A DNA stretch of 64,000 bases from JAKJEP01 sp964580995 (GTDB taxonomy: Bacteria; Planctomycetota; Phycisphaerae; Sedimentisphaerales; SM23-30). Position 1 is the first letter of the stretch, and each line of letters opens with the position of its first letter. The notes below the pieces were generated by a model. It did no database searches, was not told the origin of the DNA, and was given only the letters and a program-made list of their open reading frames with translations. Of the stretch, positions 51,230 to 60,645 are shown piece after piece. The stretch is taken from the NCBI GenBank assembly GCA_964580995.1, contig CAZOMV010000006.1, positions 1 to 64,000 of the forward strand, read 5' to 3'. Made by a program: the position numbers and the translations under genes.

Positions 51230-52870
51230 ATGAAACAAAGCAGTATATGGTTCGTAAGTTTGATATGTTTATTGATATTGGGCTACTGCCATACTGGGTT
51301 GGCTCAGCCGCCCTCGGCAGGAATGGTATTGTGGCTCAAAGCGGATGCAGGTCTAATCGGGTATGATCCCAATCTGGTTACGGACCCGAATAATCCAACG
51401 GATGGGCTTACCGGACCGGCAGCGATTGGTGATTTTGTGGGAGTCTGGGAAGATCAATCTACTAACGCTAACGATGCCTGGCGGAAATTTGGCCTTCCGA
51501 TTCTGGTGAACAGGGTATTTCCCAATGGCGAGCATCCGGTTGTGGATTTCTCCGGCGCGGACGGATTTGTTTTGGAGGATGCGGCTTCCCTGCGGCTGGA
51601 TAGGCTTTCCATCTATGCGGTAGTACAGGTAGATCAAGGGGCACTGAGCCAAACTATTATGGCTAATTATACGGATACTGCCGGATATGGTGTGGGTATG
51701 GACGACGGAACGGCAGGTCATGTCAAATGGTTTTCCGGGGGTTATCCCAAAATACTGACAACCCCACAGGCGGTCGATCCGAACAGTCCGGTCATTATGA
51801 CAGCGATCTATCGTCCCAAAGTCGGCCAGTTCTCCAAGCTGATTTATTTCAATGGGCTACCGGTTGTGAAAGGCCCTGAAGGCGGCTTGACGTACAATCC
51901 TGATTCGACGGCAACTGTCGGAGTACTGGATTGGGGACGTCAATTCTTTACCGGTCAGATTGCGGAACTTCTGGTTTATAATGCAGTGGATGCTCAACAG
52001 CAAACGGATGTCCAGAACTATCTGAGTACAAAATATGGTATCGCACTGGATCCGGCTGCCGAAATCCCGATGCCCGATCCGGATGTGATCCATTTGAGTG
52101 CCAATACCGTATTTGCGTGTGGAGCAACCGGCGAGGTGATTGTTAACGAACGATGGACCACTTATGCCCCGCATCCAGCTTGGTCTGTTTTTGTCCGGGA
52201 TGGTGCCATACCGGGGAATAGTTTCCTGAATAAACAGGATGGCATTGCTCCTGATCGTACCATCGATGTTCCTCTGCAAAAAGGAAACAGTTATATCTTT
52301 ACCTTTGGTGTTTCACATGGTAATACTGATTTGGGCTTTACCTACTATGGTTTGAACATCTTCTTCGACAAATTCGCTCAGGATATCGAAATTGGCCCTG
52401 ATATTTCCGTGTTTGCCGCTAAGGATACTACCGGACCGGCTGATGGCAATCCGCCTTATAATGCCAATGGGGCAAACCAGACCATGTGGTATGCTTTGGC
52501 GGAATGGCCGGGAACCGGCAAACTGAAATACATCGACGAACTTAGAGGTCTGCAGGTGACTTTGAGCAATTTTGTCATCTATTCCAGGTCCGCCCCTCTC
52601 GATGGGCCGATATCGGGTGGTTGGGATTTTATCGAAACAGGATCCACTGCCGGCCCCTTTACTACCGATGGCTTTGATGATGTGATTGGCCAGTACACCC
52701 TGACGCTGGAAGATGCGGTTCTGGTTTGCAGCGATGTCCCTGCTGACCAGATGTTCGCCATGGACTTCAACAAAGATTGCTATGTGGATCTGGAAGACTT
52801 TGCCCGCTTTGCCCAGGAATGGCTCCGCTGCATCGATCCAGCCAATCCGGTGTGCGATGAGGTTCAATAG
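51230..52870 (+). CDS. Exported LamG-like protein with dockerin-like tail
   Basis: A 546-aa protein with a signal peptide (MKQSSIWFVSLICLLILG to LAQ). Residues ~28-265 are a concanavalin/LamG-like domain with the same words as the 38.8-kb protein (MVLWLKADAGL, VVDFSGADGFV, GQIAELLVYN, QNYLSTKYGI). Residues ~285-500 are a second beta-rich domain without a known family. The C-terminus has the dockerin-like MDFNKDCYVDLEDFARF and EWLRC. AAGGAG precedes the ATG. Confidence 0.75.
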   Translation: MKQSSIWFVSLICLLILGYCHTGLAQPPSAGMVLWLKADAGLIGYDPNLVTDPNNPTDGLTGPAAIGDFVGVWEDQSTNANDAWRKFGLPILVNRVFPNGEHPVVDFSGADGFVLEDAASLRLDRLSIYAVVQVDQGALSQTIMANYTDTAGYGVGMDDGTAGHVKWFSGGYPKILTTPQAVDPNSPVIMTAIYRPKVGQFSKLIYFNGLPVVKGPEGGLTYNPDSTATVGVLDWGRQFFTGQIAELLVYNAVDAQQQTDVQNYLSTKYGIALDPAAEIPMPDPDVIHLSANTVFACGATGEVIVNERWTTYAPHPAWSVFVRDGAIPGNSFLNKQDGIAPDRTIDVPLQKGNSYIFTFGVSHGNTDLGFTYYGLNIFFDKFAQDIEIGPDISVFAAKDTTGPADGNPPYNANGANQTMWYALAEWPGTGKLKYIDELRGLQVTLSNFVIYSRSAPLDGPISGGWDFIETGSTAGPFTTDGFDDVIGQYTLTLEDAVLVCSDVPADQMFAMDFNKDCYVDLEDFARFAQEWLRCIDPANPVCDEVQ

Positions 52871-52929
52871 TTTATTCTGGTTCTATCGTAGAAAGTTGGC
52901 TGCGATTTCGTATTCTATAGAGAGCGATG

Positions 52930-52957
52930 ATGGGACAGGTCCAAAAACCTGTCCCAT
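52930..52957. terminator. Perfect 11-bp hairpin after the LamG gene
   Basis: ATGGGACAGGT (52930-52940) and ACCTGTCCCAT (52947-52957) form a perfect stem with a 6-nt loop, 60 nt after the stop. There is no T-tract. Confidence 0.5.
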
Positions 52958-53040
52958 TGTCTGTGCCAAACAGATTTTACAGAGAGAGTAAAATCAGGGG
53001 GATAATTATTGGTAAAATTGGATGGTATGGTATTAATTTG

Positions 53041-53070
53041 TTGACAAATATAGCCGATATTTGCTATAAT
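53041..53070 (+). promoter_or_regulatory. Strong sigma-70-type promoter
   Basis: Perfect TTGACA (53041-53046) and perfect TATAAT (53065-53070) with an 18-nt spacer, 59 nt before the CotH-protein start codon. Confidence 0.8.
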
Positions 53071-53128
53071 GACATAACTGACGACAACGGCGTGAATTAG
53101 AAGTTTTTTATGAAGTGGAGAAAACTCG

Positions 53129-56100
53129 ATGCGTAAGAAATCCCTCCCCCTGGCGTTATCCATGATTTTGGCACTGTCACTAGTGTCGGCCTGTGTTTTC
53201 GCAAGTGATTCGGACATAATAATTAACGAGATCATGTACAACCCGGCGGATACCAATACGGGCGGGGAGTTTGTGGAGTTGTACAACCGCGGCAGCGAGG
53301 CGGTGGAGGTGGGCGGCTGGTGGCTGGAGGACTCAACGCAGGTGATGTTCACTCTGCCGGAAGATACCAGCATAGCGGCAGGAGGATATCTGGTCTTTTA
53401 CGGGGAGGAGGCAGGGATTGATTTTTATGGTTTGGATACGGCTATCTCCTACGGACCCTATGTCGGTGGATTGAGCGGTAGCGGGGAACGGATTGCCCTC
53501 AAAAAGGCTGACGGCACGATCATTGACGAATTAACCTACGATGACAGCCTGCCTTGGCCGACCGAGGCCGATGGTTTCGGCCCGTCGCTGGAGCTGATTA
53601 GTCCGGCACTAGACAATGGCTTGGGTGGCAGTTGGGGTGTCGGCCAGCCATATACCCCCGGGGTGGCCAATAACCCGGCGTCGGCTGCCGGCGGCGATAT
53701 TGTAATTACAGAGATTCAGTACAATCCCATCAAGGGCGGCTATATTCAGAGCATCGATCCTTTCTGGAACGGGACGACCTATTGGAATGAAGGGGATGAT
53801 ACCACAGGCGAATTTATTGAGATCTACAATCAATCCAATCAGGCCATCGACCTTTCCAATTGGAAACTGCTCGATGAGGACGGGATTTTGTATCAATTTG
53901 CCGCCGGCACCAGCCTGGCCAAAAAGGCTTATTTGGTGGTCTGTTCCGACTCAGCGGCGATAGCCTCCCGTTTCGGCATTGCCAATGTGGTGGGGAATTT
54001 CACCAATCCGGGCAACCAGCTTTCCAACGGCGGCGAACGAATCCTGCTATTGAATGCCGCCGATGCCATTATCGATGCGGTGCATTATCAGGATACTCCT
54101 CCTTGGCCCATTGCTCCGGACCAGAACGGCGTATCGCTGGAGTGTCTGGACCCCACCGTGGATAACGGTGTTCCGGCCAATTGGCGGAGTTTCCGGGGAA
54201 CCTATACCCAGACGACCGTCGGCGCTTATACCTATTTGAATCGAGGTACACCGGGAAAGGCCAATTCGGTCTCCGCTAGCGGCCTGCCGCCTTTTGTGGA
54301 TATCAGCAAATTTAAACATTCGCCCAAGCGGCCGACCTCTGCCGATTCGATCACCATCACCGCGGAAGTAAGTAGCGGGGAAACAATTAGCAGCGTGACG
54401 CTGCACTATGAGGTATTTGTGGCGCCGTATCAAACGGCGATAACGACACTTTCCGTGCCGATGGCGGATGATGGCCTGCATGATGATGATCTGGCTGGTG
54501 ACGGGAAATATGGAGCCATCATTGACCCGCTGGCCTCTCAATCGCTGCTGCGGTACAAGGTCACTGCGGCTGATGGCAGCGGTCGAAGCTGGACCTATCC
54601 GGACGTAAAAGAACCCAATCCCAACCGGGCAGCGTTTGTGTATGACGGGGAAGAGGACACCAACCTGCCGGCCTATTTCCTGATTCTACCGCAATCGACC
54701 CTGGATGCCCTTACTGCCAATATCTGGACCCATACCTATTACGAGGCCACGCTGGTAGTCGATGGGGTGGTGTATGATCATGCCGGCGTGCATTACCGGG
54801 GACGTGGATGGCGCGGTCATCCCAAGAAGAGCTGGCGAATTGCCTTTAATAAAGGAGAATATCTGCGGGATATGAGCCGACTGGATCTGGCGATGCATTT
54901 TCCGGTCCTGCAGAAGATTGTGCATGATCTGTTCTGGACGATGGGGCACGGCTGCCTGGCTTCCGAACCGGTGCGGTTGTATACGCTCAAGGATGGGGTA
55001 TTTGGATTGTACGGCCTGATGCTGGCCCAGGAAGCCCCCAATACCTCCTGGCTGGAATCCCACGGGTATGACGATAATGGCGAAGTCTTTAAGGCCAGTT
55101 GCGCGCCGTCTTTCGGCAGTTGCCCGAACTGGTCGGGGACCTATATCGCCGATCTGGATTACTACAGCGATGCCACGCTGTATCCCAAAATGTATGAGAA
55201 GAAAGGGGATCCGCTGGGTTCGTTCGATACCCTGATCGATTTGTGCGACAAAGTGGCCAATACCTCCGAACCGAATATTTATTCGACCTTGGGGGAAAAT
55301 ATTGACCTGGATGACTGGCTGTATAAATGGACGGTACACGTGGCGGGGAACTACGGCGATTTCATCGGCTCCAATTATTATGTGGTGAATCCGGCGGAGG
55401 ACGATTTGAAATGGCAGCTCCGTTATTTCGATTTTGACATGTTTTTCGGGTGCATGGGATTGAATTTCCAGGATGTGATCTGCTGCCCCTATGATCTGAG
55501 TCCCTACAATTATTATGCCAAATGGCAGCAGCGGGTCTTCAGCAATCCCGCCCTGGAGCAGCGGTTCCTGACGATCCTGGCCGATTCGCTGCAGAATTAC
55601 ATGACTATCGACAAGGTTTATGCCATGTTCGACTACTGGTTTGAGCGGACGGCGATCGACCGGGCGGACGAATTGGCCCTGGGATGGGGCGGTCCCGGCC
55701 CGTATGTGGTGGCGGAGGCCAATATCACCAAGGGCAAAGAATATTTCGCCGACCGCTATGGCTGGCTGGTGAATACGTGGCTGCCCAGCCGGGGCTATAC
55801 CCCGCCGGCCAATACCCACCCCGCGATTACGGTGGCTGACCCGGTCTGGACCGGCGGCGGCATCCAGATCACCTGGCAGTATGAGGATCCGGACGGCGAT
55901 CCCAACTGTTTTGTCGATCTGTACTGGACGGATCTGCGCTGGTCCCATCTGGAACCGATTCCGCTGGCGGTCCATCTTCCCGCCAGCCAGGGTTCGTTCC
56001 TCTGGACGGATTCCTTCCCGGATAATGAATATCTGAGCCGCGGTATCTATATTCATGCCGTGATTCGAGATGGAGTCAGCGACCTGGAAGGCCATGCTAC

Positions 56101-57010
56101 CAGCAATGGGTCTCTGGCGGTACCGCCGCAAGACTGCGGCGAAGTGTGGGAGCGGGGGTATGGGATCACGGAGGATTTGAACGCCGATTGCCATGTCGAT
56201 CTGAAAGACCTGGCACTGGTAGCCGCCGACTGGCTGGAGGAAAATCTGCAGCCGGCCGTGCAGCAGTGGGACTATAACGCCGATTTCAGCATCACCAACG
56301 GCAATCCCAACGGGGTATGGTCCTACGGTACCATCACCCATGATACCGGGGTATTCCAACTTTACTTGAATCCGGTTTCTTCTTATCCAAATATCCGTTG
56401 GGAAAGTACGGGGAACGGTGGTCCGGACAATGATGGCTGCGTTACCAAAGATATGGGAGACGGAAGTTATCATACGAATTGGCAGCCGGGGCAGTCGTGG
56501 TACCCGTATATGACTGGTATGATGACTCCGATTAGTGACCGGACGCGCGGAACGGCGGCCCGGTTCACCGTGCCGGCCGATGGACAATATGACATTCAGA
56601 TTGATTTTGAGAACCGGGTGATCTCCGGTTTTGATACCTATGTGTATGTGAATATCAACGGCATTGAAGTATGGGGCGATATGGTTACCGGTTACGCAAG
56701 CGGGCCGGAAAATTTTGCCTCTTATGGAGTAATCGGGCTGGCTTTAGCGGCAGGCGATACCGTCGATTTTTACGACTTCAGTATCTACAATGAGCCGGAA
56801 CCGCATGGTGGCGGCGATCATCTGGTGGGAGTCAATGCGAGTATTTCGACACCGGAAGAATATATGATTTGCGGCGGGGAAGGATTTGTGTATATGCCGG
56901 CCGATTTCAATCAGGATTGCTATGTTGACTTTGATGATCTGCTTTCGATCGTGAACCAGTGGCTGGCCATCAACGATCCGGAAGATCCGAATTTTCAGCC
57001 GAACTGGTGA
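53129..57010 (+). CDS. Large exported protein: two lamin-tail domains, CotH kinase domain, dockerin-like modules
   Basis: A 1293-aa secreted protein. After the signal peptide (about 1-26) come two lamin-tail domains (IIINEIMYNPADTNTGGEF, then IVITEIQYNP...EFIEIYNQSNQAID), a linker domain (390-495) with DDGLHDDDLAGDGKYG, and a CotH domain (about 515-880: VHYRGRGWRGHPKKSWRIAF, KDGVFGLYGLML, FDFDMFFG). CotH proteins are atypical kinases that phosphorylate surface or spore proteins. A dockerin-like module (DLNADCHVDLKDLA) lies near 1015, then a beta-rich domain, and a second such module (DFNQDCYVDFDDLL) ends the protein. The CotH active-site residues were not fully checked. Confidence 0.85.
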   Translation: MRKKSLPLALSMILALSLVSACVFASDSDIIINEIMYNPADTNTGGEFVELYNRGSEAVEVGGWWLEDSTQVMFTLPEDTSIAAGGYLVFYGEEAGIDFYGLDTAISYGPYVGGLSGSGERIALKKADGTIIDELTYDDSLPWPTEADGFGPSLELISPALDNGLGGSWGVGQPYTPGVANNPASAAGGDIVITEIQYNPIKGGYIQSIDPFWNGTTYWNEGDDTTGEFIEIYNQSNQAIDLSNWKLLDEDGILYQFAAGTSLAKKAYLVVCSDSAAIASRFGIANVVGNFTNPGNQLSNGGERILLLNAADAIIDAVHYQDTPPWPIAPDQNGVSLECLDPTVDNGVPANWRSFRGTYTQTTVGAYTYLNRGTPGKANSVSASGLPPFVDISKFKHSPKRPTSADSITITAEVSSGETISSVTLHYEVFVAPYQTAITTLSVPMADDGLHDDDLAGDGKYGAIIDPLASQSLLRYKVTAADGSGRSWTYPDVKEPNPNRAAFVYDGEEDTNLPAYFLILPQSTLDALTANIWTHTYYEATLVVDGVVYDHAGVHYRGRGWRGHPKKSWRIAFNKGEYLRDMSRLDLAMHFPVLQKIVHDLFWTMGHGCLASEPVRLYTLKDGVFGLYGLMLAQEAPNTSWLESHGYDDNGEVFKASCAPSFGSCPNWSGTYIADLDYYSDATLYPKMYEKKGDPLGSFDTLIDLCDKVANTSEPNIYSTLGENIDLDDWLYKWTVHVAGNYGDFIGSNYYVVNPAEDDLKWQLRYFDFDMFFGCMGLNFQDVICCPYDLSPYNYYAKWQQRVFSNPALEQRFLTILADSLQNYMTIDKVYAMFDYWFERTAIDRADELALGWGGPGPYVVAEANITKGKEYFADRYGWLVNTWLPSRGYTPPANTHPAITVADPVWTGGGIQITWQYEDPDGDPNCFVDLYWTDLRWSHLEPIPLAVHLPASQGSFLWTDSFPDNEYLSRGIYIHAVIRDGVSDLEGHATSNGSLAVPPQDCGEVWERGYGITEDLNADCHVDLKDLALVAADWLEENLQPAVQQWDYNADFSITNGNPNGVWSYGTITHDTGVFQLYLNPVSSYPNIRWESTGNGGPDNDGCVTKDMGDGSYHTNWQPGQSWYPYMTGMMTPISDRTRGTAARFTVPADGQYDIQIDFENRVISGFDTYVYVNINGIEVWGDMVTGYASGPENFASYGVIGLALAAGDTVDFYDFSIYNEPEPHGGGDHLVGVNASISTPEEYMICGGEGFVYMPADFNQDCYVDFDDLLSIVNQWLAINDPEDPNFQPNW

Positions 57011-57112
57011 CCCCGGCCATAAAAATGGAATATCGGACTTGATTTTCTGATGGTTTTGCTATAAAAGTTCCGACAATAATTATCATTACTAATTATTTTC
57101 AGGATATTTATA

Positions 57113-58546
57113 GTGAAACGATACAGTACCATCCTTGTTTGGCTCGTTGCGGCCCTGCCCGGCTGGGCCGCAACCGGCAATCCCCAGCAGAAAATCCAGA
57201 ACCTCCTCCACCAGCCCGACCAGAAAAAGACCCAGTTCTCCATCCACTTTGTCAATCTCGAAACTGGTACTACCGTTTTTGATTACAACCCCGATAAGCC
57301 CCTGATGCCCGCCAGCAATATGAAACTGGTGACTACGGCGGCGGCGGTCAATCAGCTCGGCGCGGATTTTTCCTACCAGACGACGGTCGCTCTGCTGGAG
57401 GATAATCTGGTCATCATTGCCGCCGGCGATCCGCTGACCGGCGATCCGGCCCTGGCGGAAAAAAACCAGCAAAGCATTCTGCTGATCTTCGATCAGATTT
57501 GCCAGCAGCTTCAGCAACGAAATATTACTTCCATTGCCGGCGATCTCATCATTGACAATACCATTTTCGATGATGTGCGTTTCCACCCCTCCTGGCCGGC
57601 GGATCAGGCCAACAACTGGTACGCCTCAGAAATTTCCGCTCTCAATTTTAACGACAACTGCCTGGATCTCTATATCGTTCCCACCCAGCCCGGCCAGCAT
57701 GTCCAGTTTTATACCGACCCCCCAACCGCGTATGTCAATATAATCAACCATTGCAAAACCAAAACCGCCAAGCCCAACACCTCCTGGGCCGCACGGACAC
57801 CAGGAGCAAATGATCTCACCCTCAAAGGCGAATGTTACGCCAAACAGAAAATCTTTGTCACCCTCGACCGGCCTAGCGCCTATTTCGGTTTTCTGCTGGC
57901 GGAGTATCTCCTGGCCCATAATATCGAAATTAAGGGAAAGCTCATCATCAAGAAAATCCGCGATGATCTGGGCCATCCGCCCGTGAATCTCGACCTGCTG
58001 CTCATCTGGCAAACTCCGCTGCAGGAGGTTCTGATCCGCTGCAACCAGCGCAGCCTCAATCTGGCCGCCGAATGCCTCTTTAAAACCCTCGGCGCCTATC
58101 ACAATCTCCCCCCCGACTTTGTCTGCCAGCAAGGCTCCTGGACCACCGGCAAGGCCGCCGTTGAAAAATTTCTAACCGGTCTGGATATCCCCGGCTCCCA
58201 GTTCCAGATCGACGACGGCTGCGGTCTTAGCCGCAACAACCTGCTTTCCGCCCGCTGCCTCACCACCATTCTCAAACACATGCACCGCCATCCGGCGGCG
58301 GAGATGTTCCGCCAGTCGCTGGCCACCCCCGGCAAGGGCACCCTCCGCAAACGCGACGGACTCAACGGCAACGGCCTGGAAGACCGGATTTATGCCAAAA
58401 CCGGCTATATCTCCGGCGTACGCGCCCTCAGTGGCTACTGCCAGACCCCCTCCGGCCAATGGCTGGCCTTCTCCATCCTGACCAACAATTCCAACTATAA
58501 AACCAAACAAATCATCGACCAGATCGTCAAAGTGAATATGGAGTAA
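57113..58546 (+). CDS. dacB: D-alanyl-D-alanine carboxypeptidase/endopeptidase (PBP4 type, S13)
   Basis: A 477-aa exported serine peptidase of family S13. The signal peptide is VKRYSTILVWLVAALPGWAA, with a GTG start. The three active-site motifs are SXXK (Ser68-Lys71 in PASNMK), SXN (DDGCGLSRNN) and KTG (YAKTGYISGV). PBP4 enzymes cleave D-Ala-D-Ala ends and cross-bridges in peptidoglycan, so the host makes a peptidoglycan wall. Confidence 0.92.
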   Translation: MKRYSTILVWLVAALPGWAATGNPQQKIQNLLHQPDQKKTQFSIHFVNLETGTTVFDYNPDKPLMPASNMKLVTTAAAVNQLGADFSYQTTVALLEDNLVIIAAGDPLTGDPALAEKNQQSILLIFDQICQQLQQRNITSIAGDLIIDNTIFDDVRFHPSWPADQANNWYASEISALNFNDNCLDLYIVPTQPGQHVQFYTDPPTAYVNIINHCKTKTAKPNTSWAARTPGANDLTLKGECYAKQKIFVTLDRPSAYFGFLLAEYLLAHNIEIKGKLIIKKIRDDLGHPPVNLDLLLIWQTPLQEVLIRCNQRSLNLAAECLFKTLGAYHNLPPDFVCQQGSWTTGKAAVEKFLTGLDIPGSQFQIDDGCGLSRNNLLSARCLTTILKHMHRHPAAEMFRQSLATPGKGTLRKRDGLNGNGLEDRIYAKTGYISGVRALSGYCQTPSGQWLAFSILTNNSNYKTKQIIDQIVKVNME

Positions 58547-58566
58547 TATAATTATTATTTTCCGTA

Positions 58567-58595
58567 TTGACATTCCAGACCCCATCTGTTACTAT
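58567..58595 (+). promoter_or_regulatory. Candidate promoter of the XRE-cupin operon
   Basis: TTGACA (58567-58572) and TACTAT (58590-58595) are 17 nt apart; the start codon is 49 nt downstream. Confidence 0.5.
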
Positions 58596-58643
58596 ATATA
58601 ATAACGATATGTTAACTAATAACTTTCAGATTTTGGAAATCCT

Positions 58644-59198
58644 ATGGAAAACGTACTATCCGGTCAGTCGATAAAAACGCTTAGAATGGAAGCCGGGATT
58701 AGTTTGCGGGAACTGGGCAGGATGACCGGCATCTCCGCGGCGTACCTGGTCTCGCTGGAAAAGGGCACCAGCAGTCCCACCATTGCCACCCTGTCTAAAA
58801 TTTTAAAGGCCCTCGGTTCGGATCTGGCCAGCTTCTTTGCCAAAAACTCCGGCGAACCGGAAAAACCCGTCTTTTCCGCCGCCGACCGCCAGACGATCCA
58901 GGATGCCCACCGAACCTATCGCTTCCTTCTGCCCAAAAGAAGCGATATCCGCTTTGAGATGATGAATGAAACCATCCTCCCTTCCGAAAAAGAGCCGGAA
59001 TGGGAAGTGCACGATTGCGACGTGGCCGGCACCATTATCGCCGGCGGCCCGGCTGTCCTGGAAATGGAAGGCGTGGGGGCCTGGCCGGTCAAAAAGGACG
59101 ATTCCTTTTACATCAGAGCCAGGCAAAAACACCGCTTGGTTAATAAGGGAAACCGGATACTCAAACAAATAACCGTCATGTATCCGCCCCGCTATTAA
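58644..59198 (+). CDS. XRE-family regulator with C-terminal cupin
   Basis: A 184-aa protein with a helix-turn-helix at about 8-63 (LRMEAGISLRELGRMTGISA) and a cupin domain at about 100-180 (IAGGPAVLEMEG, then DDSFYIRARQKHRLVNKG). Such proteins sense a small ligand with the cupin and control nearby metabolic genes, commonly repressing them. The aminotransferase gene starts 20 nt later and is a likely target. Confidence 0.85.
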   Translation: MENVLSGQSIKTLRMEAGISLRELGRMTGISAAYLVSLEKGTSSPTIATLSKILKALGSDLASFFAKNSGEPEKPVFSAADRQTIQDAHRTYRFLLPKRSDIRFEMMNETILPSEKEPEWEVHDCDVAGTIIAGGPAVLEMEGVGAWPVKKDDSFYIRARQKHRLVNKGNRILKQITVMYPPRY

Positions 59199-59217
59199 TT
59201 TTATAAAGGAAATAATC

Positions 59218-60573
59218 ATGGCAACCAAAACCACACACAGAAATTCGAGTAGGGCAGAAAAGCTGGCCATCGACGGGGGTGAGAAAGCCGTCGATCAATT
59301 AGGCCCATTCCCGACCAAAATCGGCAAAGAGGAACTGCTGGAGGTTCTGGACCTCTGGCAGCTTTCCGCCGGGAATATGGAAAAAATTCGGGAACTTATC
59401 AATACGGATCCCAACCTGAAAGGCCCCCATCTGTTCCGCTATTACAATCCCCGCCCCAGCAAGGTGGCCGCCGCGGAAAAAGCCATGAAGGAATGGATTG
59501 GCTCCGGCTACTGCATGGCGACCAATTCCTGCACCTCGGCCCTGGTCGCCGCCTACCGGTCCCTGGGCATCGGCATGGGCGATGAGGTAATCGTCCCGGC
59601 CTATACCTTCTTTGCTACCGCCGCCACCGTTGCCGCCTCCAATGCCATCCCGGTCATTGTCGATGTGGACGACACCCTCTGTATGGATGCCAAAGCCGTC
59701 GAAAAAGCCATCACCAAACGAACCAAAGCCATCGTTCCCGTCCATATGCGCGGCGCTCCCGCCCAGATGGACGCCCTTATGGAAGTAGCCAACAAACACG
59801 GCATTCCCGTCGTCGAAGATGTCGCCCAGGCCGCCGGCGGCTCCTTCCACGGCAAAATGCTCGGCAGCATCGGCAAAATCGGCTGCTTCAGCTTCGACTA
59901 CTACAAAATCATTGTCAGCGGCGAGGGCGGCTTCTATACCACCGACAACGAACGCCTTTACACCCGCGCCCTGAACTGGCATGACTGCGCCGCCTGCTGG
60001 CGGCCCGACCGCTTCGGCCCCGAAAAGGAAAACGAGGACCTCTTCTGCGGCGAAAATTACCGCATGAACGAATTGGAGGGTGCCGTCGCCCTGGCCCAGA
60101 TTCGCAAAGCCGCCGCCATCCTGGCCGGCCACCGCGCCGCCAAGAAAAAAATCAAAGACGCCATCGAAAAACGCAAGGGCCTGAGCTTCCGCCGCCTGAC
60201 CGATGAAGCCGGCGATGCCGGCATCTGCCTGATTCTCTATCTGCCGGACGCCGGCATTACCCAAACCGTCCTGCCCGCCTTGAAGGCAGAGGGTGTTCCT
60301 TGCGGCGGGATTTACGACTCCAAGGTCAGAGACTGGCACACATTCAATTACTGGGAACACATCCTCCAGTACAAGTCCGTTTCCCCCGACCGGCTCCCCT
60401 GGAGCGGTGTCCCCCAGCCGGATCTGCCCAAATATACCAAAGACATGTGCCCCAAATCCCTGGAGCTGCTTTCCCGAGCCATCCTGATTGACATTGACTA
60501 CCACCTGCAGACGGAAGACTGCGCCAAAATCGCCGCCGCCATCAACAAAGTTCTGCGGGCCTATCTGGCCTGA
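59218..60573 (+). CDS. DegT/DnrJ/EryC1/StrS-family PLP-dependent aminotransferase
   Basis: A 451-aa protein. Family motifs are ATNSCTSALVAAYRSLGI, GDEVIVPAYTFFATA, VVEDVAQAAGG and the PLP Lys230 in SFDYYK before the SGEGG turn; the C-terminal YRMNELEGAVALAQ segment follows. Members transaminate keto-sugars (3-amino or 4-amino sugars) or make 3-amino-5-hydroxybenzoate. No sugar-nucleotide gene is adjacent, so the product is unknown. Confidence 0.88.
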   Translation: MATKTTHRNSSRAEKLAIDGGEKAVDQLGPFPTKIGKEELLEVLDLWQLSAGNMEKIRELINTDPNLKGPHLFRYYNPRPSKVAAAEKAMKEWIGSGYCMATNSCTSALVAAYRSLGIGMGDEVIVPAYTFFATAATVAASNAIPVIVDVDDTLCMDAKAVEKAITKRTKAIVPVHMRGAPAQMDALMEVANKHGIPVVEDVAQAAGGSFHGKMLGSIGKIGCFSFDYYKIIVSGEGGFYTTDNERLYTRALNWHDCAACWRPDRFGPEKENEDLFCGENYRMNELEGAVALAQIRKAAAILAGHRAAKKKIKDAIEKRKGLSFRRLTDEAGDAGICLILYLPDAGITQTVLPALKAEGVPCGGIYDSKVRDWHTFNYWEHILQYKSVSPDRLPWSGVPQPDLPKYTKDMCPKSLELLSRAILIDIDYHLQTEDCAKIAAAINKVLRAYLA

Positions 60574-60645
60574 TTCTGGATTTGCCTCCCTAAAAATAAA
60601 CGGAAGTTGTTCTAAATGGAGACTATGGTGATGTTAGGAGAAGCC

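Noticed and set aside
54686..56587. 633-aa minus-strand frame inside the CotH gene
   Set aside because: The plus-strand protein has recognisable lamin-tail and CotH domains; the reverse frame has no domain and no ribosome site.
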